Below the pieces are notes generated by a model. That model was not told the origin of the DNA, searched no databases, and was given only the letters and a program-made list of their open reading frames with translations. Both the position numbers and the translations under genes were made by a program. 5,590 nucleotides of DNA from Chloroflexota bacterium (GTDB lineage: Bacteria; Chloroflexota; UBA6077; CF-72): the NCBI GenBank assembly GCA_019247135.1, contig JAFAPL010000161.1:1-5590 (forward strand), written 5' to 3'. Shown piece after piece: positions 1-5,590 of the stretch; position 1 is the first letter of the stretch; each line of letters starts with the position of its first letter.

Positions 1-24
1 AAGTAAGATCGGCGTAATCGAAGA

Positions 25-40
25 CTCTTACCGTTAAGAG
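25..40 (+). promoter_or_regulatory. Small hairpin/palindrome overlapping the translation start region of the sigma factor
   Basis: CTCTTA (25-30) and TAAGAG (35-40) are exact inverted repeats around a 4-base CCGT loop. The second arm ends two bases before the ATG at 43 and holds the only purine-rich stretch (AAGAG) that could act as a ribosome binding site. That stretch is closer to the ATG than is usual. The element could be a weak RNA hairpin that hides the start region or a DNA operator. Only 42 bases of upstream sequence are visible, so a promoter cannot be placed; TAAGAT at 4-9 is at best a weak -10 match. Confidence 0.3.
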
Positions 41-42
41 CA

Positions 43-630
43 ATGGGAGCAGTCGACGCTCCGCCGCAACGCGATCCGGTTGCCGTGGAGGACGCTTTCG
101 CCGCGCATTACTCGGCCGTCTTCCGACAGGTGCAGCGGCTCATGCGCGATCCCGATGACAGCTACGATCTGACACTGACTGCCTGGGAGAAAGCTCAGCG
201 CGCCTGGGAACGTCGTCCCCCCGTTGCGGTCGAGATCAAGCCGTGGCTGTTCCGCATCGCGCGCAACGCGTGTGTCGACGAGCTCCGACGCAGGCAGCTG
301 GTTCGCTGGGAGCCACTGGAAGGCAGTCGGCGCGCCATGCGCGACGGCGGTGATGCCCCTGCACCGCCGGCGACCATGCTCAGCAGCGACAGTCACGATC
401 CCGAGCGAGAGGTGCTGCGTAGCGAACGCGCCGACCTGGTCCGCCGTGCGTTGCGGCGTTTGCCGAACCGCTATCGCACGTGCCTGTTGCTACGTGAAGC
501 CGAAGGCCTCTCGTGTGAAGAGATTGGCCTGCGTCTGAGCCTGTCGAGCGGCGCGGTGCGCACAACCCTGTGCCGCGCCCGTCAGCGGCTGCGCATCGAG
601 TACGTAGCCCTCGGCGGCGAAGCCGCCTAG
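43..630 (+). CDS. RNA polymerase sigma factor, sigma-70 family, ECF-like
   Basis: The 195-residue product has the two-domain layout of ECF sigma factors, which direct RNA polymerase core to specific promoters. Residues about 17-86 match region 2: an AHYSAVFRQV helix, then DPDDSYDLTLTAWEKAQRAW where most families have a D-L-T-Q motif, then KPWLFRIARNACVDELRRR, the typical end of region 2. Residues about 125-188 match region 4: LRRLPNRYRTCLLLREAEGL followed by a helix-turn-helix around CEEIGLRLSLSSGAVRTTLCRARQRLR. The linker (about 90-124) is long and rich in Ala, Pro and Asp. The start at 43 gives a normal ECF length and N-terminus, but its ribosome binding site is poor. No anti-sigma gene follows; the next 400 bases are repeats. 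The family assignment is secure. The regulon and the inducing signal cannot be told from the sequence. Confidence 0.9.
   Translation: MGAVDAPPQRDPVAVEDAFAAHYSAVFRQVQRLMRDPDDSYDLTLTAWEKAQRAWERRPPVAVEIKPWLFRIARNACVDELRRRQLVRWEPLEGSRRAMRDGGDAPAPPATMLSSDSHDPEREVLRSERADLVRRALRRLPNRYRTCLLLREAEGLSCEEIGLRLSLSSGAVRTTLCRARQRLRIEYVALGGEAA
613..627 (+). other. GC-rich hairpin at the 3' end of the sigma factor gene
   Basis: GGCGGC and GCCGCC form a perfect 6-bp stem around a GAA loop. It lies inside the last codons, just before the TAG stop. No T-run follows, so it does not qualify as a classical intrinsic terminator, although it could slow polymerase or protect the mRNA end. Its GCCGCC arm runs directly into the start of the repeat array. 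Confidence 0.3.
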
Positions 631-1000
631 CCTCGATTCATCCCTCTGGCTAGTCCCGCCTCGCAGATCGTTCAACGCGCGCCGTTGATCCCCCTGGCCG
701 CAGCAGCGGCAGCCCGCGGACTGATGCCGCCGTCGTCGGCCAGCACCACATCTTAGACGCGATTAAATCGCTCTGGCCGCTCGAGCGGCAGCCCGCGAAG
801 TCATGCTCACCGTGGCCAGCAGCACATCCTAGACCCGATTCGTCGCTCTGGCCGCCCGAGCGGCAGCCCGCGAACTGATGCCGTCCTCAGCCAGCAGCGC
901 CCCCGCTCGCAGATTGTTCAACCCGTCGATCCCTCTGGCCGCTCCAGCGGCTTCCCGCAAATTCATGCTCGCCGTGGTAAAGCAGCAAATACAGGCACAC
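628..1000. repeat. Array of diverged tandem repeats with conserved GC hairpins and two spacer types
   Basis: A core of about 30 bases, reading roughly CTCTGGCCGC-nnnn-GCGGC-AGCCCGCG and then A(A/C)(C/T)TSATGC, occurs four times, with CTGG at 694, 773, 848 and 935. A truncated copy, CTCTGGCTAGTCCCGCC, starts at 644. Spacings are 48, 79, 75 and 87 bases. Each full copy carries a hairpin with invariant arms GCCGC/GCGGC (697-710, 776-789, 851-864, 938-951), while its central bases differ. The one at 776-789 is a perfect 14-base palindrome. Two spacer types join the cores. Type A is like ACATCYTAGACSCGATT (740-770, 816-845, and a shortened relative at 628-643). Type B is like CGCAGATYGTTCAAC followed by GTYGATCC (662-691, 908-932). 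No convincing protein is encoded. This array fills most of the gap of about 400 bases between the sigma factor and the next reading frame. Confidence 0.75.
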
Positions 1001-1027
1001 TCCCCTTGCACCCCGTACGCTTAGTAC

Positions 1028-1294
1028 GTGGTCCCTGCGTACTGTTGCTCCCGCGCAGGCCGCGTCTTTCGTCTAATTCGCTCGTCAGAACGCATCGACC
1101 AGACGGTCACCCGCTACCACCTCAAGGCAGTCCCGGTCGCGAGCGACCAGGCCGGCCGCGAAGTCAGCATGGACCTCGACGCTACGCTCCAGCTCGACAA
1201 GCTGCGTCTCGGTCAGGCCGTCGCGACGCCGGAGGGAACCTTCGAATCGTTATGGGAGCAGCTCCAGATCGACATCAACCTCGGGCCTGCCTGA
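1028..1294 (+). CDS. Unrecognised small protein, possibly the 5' part of a frameshifted gene
   Basis: This frame begins at GTG 1028, the first possible start after an in-frame TAG at 1022-1024, and encodes 88 residues. I do not recognise it. Codon third positions are mostly G or C from about 1079 onward, as in the true genes here, and the product reads like a soluble protein (for example LQLDKLRLGQAVATPEGTF then ESLWEQLQIDINLG). The first 15 or so codons look less coding, and no ribosome binding site precedes GTG 1028. ATG 1169, which would give 41 residues, is an alternative start. The frame stops at TGA 1292-1294, but the +1 frame continues from the CTCGGGCC stretch (1280-1287) as GLPDILNNRQRRKVAEGRAA and on to a TGA at 1377-1379, overlapping the glpX ATG. 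A one-base insertion or a sequencing error would explain this. Its status is uncertain. Confidence 0.35.
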   Translation: MVPAYCCSRAGRVFRLIRSSERIDQTVTRYHLKAVPVASDQAGREVSMDLDATLQLDKLRLGQAVATPEGTFESLWEQLQIDINLGPA

Positions 1295-1360
1295 TATCCT
1301 GAACAACCGCCAGCGCCGCAAGGTCGCGGAAGGTCGCGCTGCGCGCGAACACCTCGACGT

Positions 1361-1366
1361 GGAGGA
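1361..1366 (+). promoter_or_regulatory. Ribosome binding site of glpX
   Basis: GGAGGA lies 9 bases before ATG 1376 and is the best Shine-Dalgarno match in the window. It supports the start at 1376, although a second ATG at 1385 is also possible. Confidence 0.7.
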
Positions 1367-1375
1367 CTTCTCGCC

Positions 1376-2404
<1,029 letters not shown>

Positions 2405-2466
2405 TCACTTTCTAACGAGCATGTAGCAGCCGCGCGGAACGGCGAAGCAGCGCCTGCGACGAACCC

Positions 2467-3882
2467 TTAGATCCGAATCGCCAGCAGAGGCACGAGCGCT
2501 TCCTCGGCGGTCAACCCGCCATGCAGCCCGCGAAACGCCGGTACGCGCATGGGCGTGCCATCCTCCATCTGAACCGGAGTCACAAACTGCAGATTGGAGC
2601 GTGGAAACAGCAGCACTTCGCCAATCCGGGCGGACGCGCGCTCCGACAATCCGCCGGGTCCAAATAATCCAAGCCTGACGGCGTCGTCGCGCGTCGTCAC
2701 GGCTGCCTCGGAGCGTAACCGCGAACGCGCATAATCCAGGACCTCGTCATCCGCGCCAGGTCGCGGATGCAAATACACCGCCCGCCGCTCCCCCACTGGC
2801 AACACGCGCAACATCTCCAGGAGCGCGGGATGCTCCGCGAACGGCAGCTCTCGTTCCGGCTGAGTAACGACGTGCCCGTGATCGGCCGTCAGCATCACCA
2901 GCGTGTCTCCGCGGCGCGGCAGCCGCTGGAGGAGTCGGCCGAAGAACGCATCGAACGCAGCAACCTCGGCGCTGTGCTCCGGCGTCAGCGGTCCCACCAG
3001 GTGCGAGATGGTGTCCACGGTCGGCCAATACGCATACACATAGGTCGGGTTGCCAGTATCGTCGGACAGGATCCGACTGACGATCGGTTCCACCGACGAG
3101 GTGGCGATGTACCCGCGATACTCCGCGCCCTGGTGCAGCATCCGCGTGAGCGCCGTCCCGCCAAAGTGGGCCGGGTTGACCGCGAACGCGCGCGTGACTC
3201 CAGCTACCTGCAACCGCGCGTACAGTGTCTCCGCCCAGAAGAAGGACTCCGGAGTGCAGCCGAACTCCGCGTCAGAATAAGAGATGCGGCGGTTCAGCGG
3301 TCCCCAGCGGATCATCTCCGAGGCGCGGTCGAACTCGCGCAGGTACAGCGTGTAGCCGAGCAGCCCGTGCTCGACTGGCGTGACGCCCGAATTGAGCGAC
3401 CCGAGCGCCGCGACAGTAGTCGTGGGGAACACGGACGTGATCGGGCGATATGCGACCGAGTGATCGCCTGCCTGGACACCGTGACCTGGGCGAGGCTGCT
3501 GGGCGTCAGCGTCGAGCCTCGGCTGATCGCCGCCTCGTTGCGAGGTATCATCGGCGGGCGGCGCCTTATCCTGGCCAGTAACGCCGGCCCGCTGAAGAAA
3601 CTCTCCGAGATGCGGCGCGTTTCCCGCCGCGATCTCGCGCTCCAGTTGCTCATGCCCGAGCCCATCGGCCACGATCAGCACGACCGTCCGTACGCCATCC
3701 GTCAGCGCCGCCGGCAGGACACTCTCATCCAGCGGCGGCAGATTCAACTGATCAGCACGAGGCGCCAGGAGCCGCAACACGGTCGGCGCGATGTTGGCCA
3801 GCCCGCGTCCCGAGAAGTCTGGTCGTACGAACCGTTCGCCGTCGAGTTCGAACATCGCCGCGCCGTTCTGGGGGTCCATCAT
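2467..3882 (-). CDS. Alkaline phosphatase superfamily protein (type I phosphodiesterase/nucleotide pyrophosphatase-like)
   Basis: The 471-residue protein belongs to the two-metal alkaline phosphatase/NPP superfamily, which hydrolyses phosphate mono- or diesters through a threonine or serine nucleophile. The whole active-site set is present in order: Asp73 (VADGLG), a Thr in SVFPTTT (Thr156 by the NPP pattern), Asp290 and His294 (TVDTISH), Asp334 and His335 (TADHGH), and His454 (GLHGGLT). The segment EHGLLGYTLYLREF (171-184) is typical of bacterial members of this group. No signal peptide or membrane segment is visible, so a cytoplasmic location is likely. Residues about 103-142 (Asp/Gln/Pro/Gly-rich) form a low-complexity insert between the first two motifs, making that interval about 40 residues longer than I expect. 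ATG 3882 and the adjacent ATG have no strong ribosome binding site, and Met10 (codon 3855-3853) is a credible alternative start. The substrate is unknown. Confidence 0.9.
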   Translation of the reverse strand: MMDPQNGAAMFELDGERFVRPDFSGRGLANIAPTVLRLLAPRADQLNLPPLDESVLPAALTDGVRTVVLIVADGLGHEQLEREIAAGNAPHLGEFLQRAGVTGQDKAPPADDTSQRGGDQPRLDADAQQPRPGHGVQAGDHSVAYRPITSVFPTTTVAALGSLNSGVTPVEHGLLGYTLYLREFDRASEMIRWGPLNRRISYSDAEFGCTPESFFWAETLYARLQVAGVTRAFAVNPAHFGGTALTRMLHQGAEYRGYIATSSVEPIVSRILSDDTGNPTYVYAYWPTVDTISHLVGPLTPEHSAEVAAFDAFFGRLLQRLPRRGDTLVMLTADHGHVVTQPERELPFAEHPALLEMLRVLPVGERRAVYLHPRPGADDEVLDYARSRLRSEAAVTTRDDAVRLGLFGPGGLSERASARIGEVLLFPRSNLQFVTPVQMEDGTPMRVPAFRGLHGGLTAEEALVPLLAIRI

Positions 3883-4006
3883 GCCCGGGCTCTATCTTGC
3901 CCGATCCCGCGCCGATCGCGCCGTCTGGACCAACCGCTGCATCCGCCGGGCCTGCGCCATAACCCTTCGTGCGCCTGTGGCACGCGCTGTGCGCCGGAGA
4001 CGCGTC
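3883..4006. promoter_or_regulatory. Divergent spacer between the phosphodiesterase and PRC-barrel genes
   Basis: This 124-base gap separates two genes read outward, so it should hold promoters for both strands. No convincing -35/-10 pair could be picked out. The leftward start lies just past a GATAGAG stretch, and the rightward gene has its own ribosome binding site at the far end. The call rests on gene arrangement rather than on a recognised motif. Confidence 0.35.
3996..4000 (+). promoter_or_regulatory. Ribosome binding site of the PRC-barrel-like gene
   Basis: GGAGA ends 6 bases before ATG 4007. It decides the start of this gene: the open frame extends back to 3791, but that longer form would overlap the 5' end of the opposing phosphodiesterase gene. 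Confidence 0.55.
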
Positions 4007-4345
4007 ATGCGCGATCGAATCGAACCCGCGGACCCCGGCGATGATGAGGTCCGCTCGATCACCTGGCGCGACGACGATCCGATCCGCCCCGGCGCGCGCG
4101 TCGAGGCGACCGACGGCGTCCTCGGCACCGTGCGCGAACGACGCAGAGGCCAGGGGCCCGAACAGGCCTACCTTGGCGTCGACACGGACCAGGGCCTGGT
4201 CTTCGTTCCAGAACGCCTGATTCGCGAGACCCGCGGCGACACCGTTTATCTCAGCCTGCCACGCGCCGACGTGCGTGCCCAGGGCTCACCCGACAAGCTG
4301 CCCGTCCGCGACGCACCCGATCAGCTGCCCCACCCGCCGCGCTGA
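4007..4345 (+). CDS. Small PRC-barrel-like protein
   Basis: The 112-residue product has one recognisable domain at about 27-90. It starts IRPGARVEATDGVLGTVRER, the opening of a PRC-barrel-type beta fold (a 'GxxVxxxDGxxxGxV' pattern). It continues AYLGVDTDQGLVFVPERLI and closes with RGDTVYLSLPRADV, where 'GDTVYLxxxxxxV' is the usual last strand of these domains. PRC-barrel domains occur in RimM and in many small bacterial proteins of unclear role, often as binding modules. The N-terminus (1-26) is acidic and the C-terminus (about 92-112) is Pro- and Asp-rich; both are probably disordered. No signal peptide or membrane segment is seen. The gene leads a rightward cluster, 21 bases before the next start, and is likely co-transcribed with it. 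Its specific function is unknown; membership rests on pattern resemblance alone. Confidence 0.7.
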   Translation: MRDRIEPADPGDDEVRSITWRDDDPIRPGARVEATDGVLGTVRERRRGQGPEQAYLGVDTDQGLVFVPERLIRETRGDTVYLSLPRADVRAQGSPDKLPVRDAPDQLPHPPR

Positions 4346-4350
4346 CCCCG

Positions 4351-4356
4351 TACACT
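4351..4356 (+). promoter_or_regulatory. Possible -10 element for a near-leaderless transcript of the 88-residue gene
   Basis: TACACT fits the TANNNT pattern and ends 10 bases before ATG 4367, so transcription would begin within a few bases of the start codon. The gene has no good Shine-Dalgarno sequence, which makes a leaderless start worth considering. No -35 match is seen, and read-through from the gene upstream is equally possible. Confidence 0.2.
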
Positions 4357-4366
4357 TCTGCACGGA

Positions 4367-4633
4367 ATGATCCAGATCGACGCCGACGACGGCGCCGTGC
4401 GCGTGGAGCTGCCGCACGGCGAAGCTGCGACGATCGAGGGTCTTCGACCTGGCATACCCATCGAACGCGGAACCCAGCGGGCGCTATTTCTGGAGCAGGA
4501 GGAGGCCGAAACGCTGGGCAAAATGATCGACTATGTGCTGGAGAACGTACGCATCCGTCCCGAGTCCGCCGACAACTTGCGCGCGGTGAGGCCACGTCTG
4601 GAGCAGCTGTTTGGCGACGGGTCTGAAGAATGA
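4367..4633 (+). CDS. Conserved-looking hypothetical protein of 88 residues
   Basis: I do not recognise this protein. It is acidic and reads as a folded domain: an N-terminal beta-rich half (MIQIDADDGAVRVELPHGEA, then TIEGLRPGIPIERG) followed by a helical half (ALFLEQEEAETLGKMIDYVL, then SADNLRAVRPRLEQLF), ending GDGSEE. Third codon positions are strongly G/C as in its neighbours, which supports real coding. There is no signal peptide, cysteine motif or obvious catalytic pattern. It starts 21 bases after the PRC-barrel gene and without a clear ribosome binding site. Its TGA overlaps the ATG of a short frame (ATGA, 4630-4633), and its last codons are the first copy of the tandem junction repeat leading to the glycosyltransferase. 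It is probably part of the same transcript. Confidence 0.65.
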   Translation: MIQIDADDGAVRVELPHGEAATIEGLRPGIPIERGTQRALFLEQEEAETLGKMIDYVLENVRIRPESADNLRAVRPRLEQLFGDGSEE

Positions 4634-4686
4634 CGACTCCCGTCCAGCTCCGAGTGCCCACCTTGGGCGATGGTCCTGAAGTATGA
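4630..4686 (+). other. Short reading frame MTTPVQ... within the junction repeat
   Basis: This 18-codon frame begins on the ATGA that ends the 88-residue gene and itself ends on an ATGA (4683-4686). Its product starts MTTPVQ, identical to the first six residues of the glycosyltransferase; the codons differ only at synonymous third positions. It ends GDGPEV, resembling the GDGSEE end of the upstream gene. It may be a relic of a duplicated glycosyltransferase start, or a coupling peptide that is translated but has no function of its own. Expression is unproven. Confidence 0.35.
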
Positions 4687-4781
4687 GGAGTGTGATCCTG
4701 AGGTTCGAGGACGGCTCTGAAAAATGGATGCGTCCCGCCCGGCTCGGACTGCTGATTGTCGGCGACGCGCCTGAAGCATGA
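4683..4781 (+). other. Short reading frame linking the junction repeat to the glycosyltransferase
   Basis: This 32-codon frame starts on the ATGA at 4683 and stops on the ATGA at 4778-4781, exactly at the glycosyltransferase start. It reads through the third repeat copy as EDGSEKW, where the other copies have a stop, and ends GDAPEA. It could carry ribosomes through to the glycosyltransferase by termination-reinitiation. No homology is recognised, and it may be purely a by-product of the repeat. Confidence 0.3.
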
Positions 4782-5515
4782 CCACACCCGTGCAGATCGG
4801 CATCCTGACGCGTGGCCGGCCCATGCTCGCCATGGTCATCGCGAACCTCGTCCTCCAGGACGATCAGCCGCTCGAGATCTTCATCGTCGATACTGGCGAT
4901 CAGCCGGCCATCAAACGCGAAGACGTCACGTCCGTGCTGCGCCTGGCCCAGGATCGGCGTGTGCGATGCGAGTACGAGTTGCACCGCGATCGCCAGCGCG
5001 CGTTCTCGGGCGGGCGTCTGACCCTGCTTGAAAACCTGACGGGCCCGCGGCTGGCATTCATGGACGATGACATCGTCCTGGCCAACACGACCTCGATCGC
5101 GTCGCTCGCGAAGCGCGCCGAGTCGCTTGGCTCGCAACTCGGCTGGGTGGCGCCCTATTGCATCAACGCGGGCAGTGCGCGAGGCTTTCTGCGCGATAAG
5201 CCGCACTACTCGCCCGGCGGCATCTTTGCTCAGGACGAGATCGTTCGCGCGATTCTGCTCGAGTATTACTCCAACAACAGCGATGTCCTGGACGCGCGCG
5301 GGCCGCGGGAACGGGTCTGGGAGCTGGAATTCCTCACGGAGCTGTTCCCAGCGCTGGGCCGCGCGACCGAGGTCCAGCAGGACACGGTGAGCTACCACCT
5401 GGACTATGGTGGCGGAACGCGCTGGGACCTGATGGAGGAAGCCCTGCGGGCCACGACTCGGCGTGAGCTCAAGCGGCTGATTGGCAAGTACGCGCCCGCC
5501 GCGGCGCCGCGCTGA
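4778..5515 (+). CDS. Glycosyltransferase, GT-A fold (family 2-like)
   Basis: The 245-residue product looks like a compact family 2 glycosyltransferase, which moves a sugar from a nucleotide-sugar donor to an acceptor. The N-terminus VQIGILTRGRPMLAMVIANL (5-24) is the usual first strand and helix with the TRxRP motif. IFIVDTGDQP (34-43) holds the Asp38 expected to contact the nucleotide, and LAFMDDDIVL (92-101) supplies the D-x-D metal site (Asp96-Asp98). The second half (about 122-235) is less typical: WVAPYCINAG, a YYSNNSD segment, an aromatic WELEFLTELF segment, and YHLDYGGGTRWDLMEEAL where an acceptor-side or catalytic region would be. There is no membrane segment, so it is probably cytosolic or peripheral. 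The start has no Shine-Dalgarno sequence but shares an ATGA with the preceding short frame, suggesting coupled translation. Donor and acceptor are unknown. Confidence 0.8.
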   Translation: MTTPVQIGILTRGRPMLAMVIANLVLQDDQPLEIFIVDTGDQPAIKREDVTSVLRLAQDRRVRCEYELHRDRQRAFSGGRLTLLENLTGPRLAFMDDDIVLANTTSIASLAKRAESLGSQLGWVAPYCINAGSARGFLRDKPHYSPGGIFAQDEIVRAILLEYYSNNSDVLDARGPRERVWELEFLTELFPALGRATEVQQDTVSYHLDYGGGTRWDLMEEALRATTRRELKRLIGKYAPAAAPR

Positions 5516-5524
5516 GGCCGCAAA

Positions 5525-5579
5525 GCGTCACACAAGGCGTCACGCGGGTCCGATTTGACCAGGCGGGGCGTCACGTGGC
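5525..5579 (+). repeat. Three copies of GCGTCAC after the glycosyltransferase
   Basis: GCGTCAC occurs at 5525-5531, 5537-5543 and 5568-5574. The last two extend to GGCGTCACGCGGG and GGCGTCACGTGGC (11 of 13 identical), and the third includes the palindrome CACGTG (5572-5577). No hairpin with a T-run and no gene is visible here. These may be protein-binding sites upstream of a gene beyond the window, or chance in GC-rich spacer. Confidence 0.35.
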
Positions 5580-5590
5580 GCCGGTCTAGC

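Larger units (their letters stand above)
4613..4800 (+). repeat. Imperfect tandem repeat of a gene stop/start junction
   Basis: The box CTGAA-N-N-ATG occurs at 4623, 4676, 4717 and 4771, spaced 53, 41 and 54 bases. Each copy is preceded by a segment read as (G/E)D(G/A)(S/P)E. In three copies ATG is followed by A, giving ATGA, where one frame stops and another starts. In the third copy it is ATGG, so the stop has become a Trp codon. The first copy is the true end of the 88-residue gene and the last is the true start of the glycosyltransferase. The first and third copies also share the following 19-base segment (15 matches), and the first and last share 18 of the 23 bases from the ATG. The whole gap between the two genes is built from this unit, consistent with slippage or unequal duplication. 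Confidence 0.75.

Noticed and set aside
628..1000. CRISPR array
   Set aside because: The repeats are diverged, unit length varies (48-87 bases), the spacers are themselves repeated in two types, and no cas gene is nearby.
757..1302. Stop-free rightward frame running through the repeat array
   Set aside because: Its first ATG is at 1006, its product is Ser/Gly/Pro/Arg-rich, and the repeat cores are conserved as hairpins rather than as codons. In addition, the competing frame at 1028-1294 has better codon use.
1321..1339. Direct repeat AGGTCGCG twice, upstream of glpX
   Set aside because: It is only eight bases long in GC-rich sequence that may be coding in the +1 frame, so it is likely chance.
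2405..2466. Bidirectional intrinsic terminator between the convergent glpX and phosphodiesterase genes
   Set aside because: Only 4-bp stems (for example GCAG/CTGC) can be drawn, and there is no T-run in either direction, although a terminator would be expected here from the layout.
2767..4044. Rightward open frame of 425 codons opposite the phosphodiesterase
   Set aside because: It mirrors a gene whose seven catalytic residues are all present on the other strand. The translation is Arg/Gln/His-rich without motifs, as expected for a shadow frame.
4484..5398. Long leftward open frame of 304 codons opposite the glycosyltransferase
   Set aside because: It lies antisense to a recognised glycosyltransferase and the end of the 88-residue gene. 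Its translation has no recognisable domain, and long antisense frames are common in GC-rich genes.
5555..5583. Promoter with TTGACC as -35 at the window end
   Set aside because: No -10-like hexamer occurs 16-18 bases downstream, and the window ends before any gene start can be seen.

Overview
This is a GC-rich bacterial chromosomal segment with compact genes and strongly G/C-biased third codon positions. It contains no mobile-element genes, RNA genes or CRISPR array that I can support. The gene set suggests a free-living, GC-rich bacterium: an ECF-type sigma factor, a class II fructose-bisphosphatase, an alkaline-phosphatase-superfamily phosphodiesterase, a PRC-barrel-like protein and a small GT-A glycosyltransferase. 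Chloroflexota (for example Thermomicrobia-like) or a similar lineage would fit. That placement is a weak inference, because nothing here is a taxonomic marker.

Layout. At 43-630 (+) is a sigma-70 family (ECF-like) factor with a small hairpin just before its start codon. From its stop codon to about 1000 lies a non-coding array of diverged tandem repeats. Each of four units carries the same GC hairpin, and the units are joined by two alternating spacer types. At 1028-1294 (+) is a short unrecognised reading frame with coding-like codon use. It looks one base out of frame with a continuation that runs into the start of the next gene. At 1376-2404 (+) is glpX, a clear class II fructose-1,6-bisphosphatase with a good ribosome binding site. 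Convergent to it, at 2467-3882 (-), is a metal-dependent phosphodiesterase/phosphatase with all seven expected active-site residues and an unusual polar insert.

A 124-base divergent spacer then leads into a co-directional (+) cluster: a PRC-barrel-like protein (4007-4345), an unrecognised 88-residue protein (4367-4633) and a family 2-like glycosyltransferase (4778-5515). The gap between the last two is made of about three imperfect copies of the junction between them. It forms a chain of short reading frames, each ending and starting on a shared ATGA. The last 75 bases hold three copies of GCGTCAC and no gene.

How the genes work together. GlpX is a housekeeping gluconeogenic enzyme. The three (+) genes at 4007-5515 are probably co-transcribed, and the ATGA overlaps suggest translational coupling into the glycosyltransferase. 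No shared pathway can be deduced from the sequence. The two repeat systems (about 628-1000 and 4613-4800) are the parts of the window least explained by ordinary gene content.
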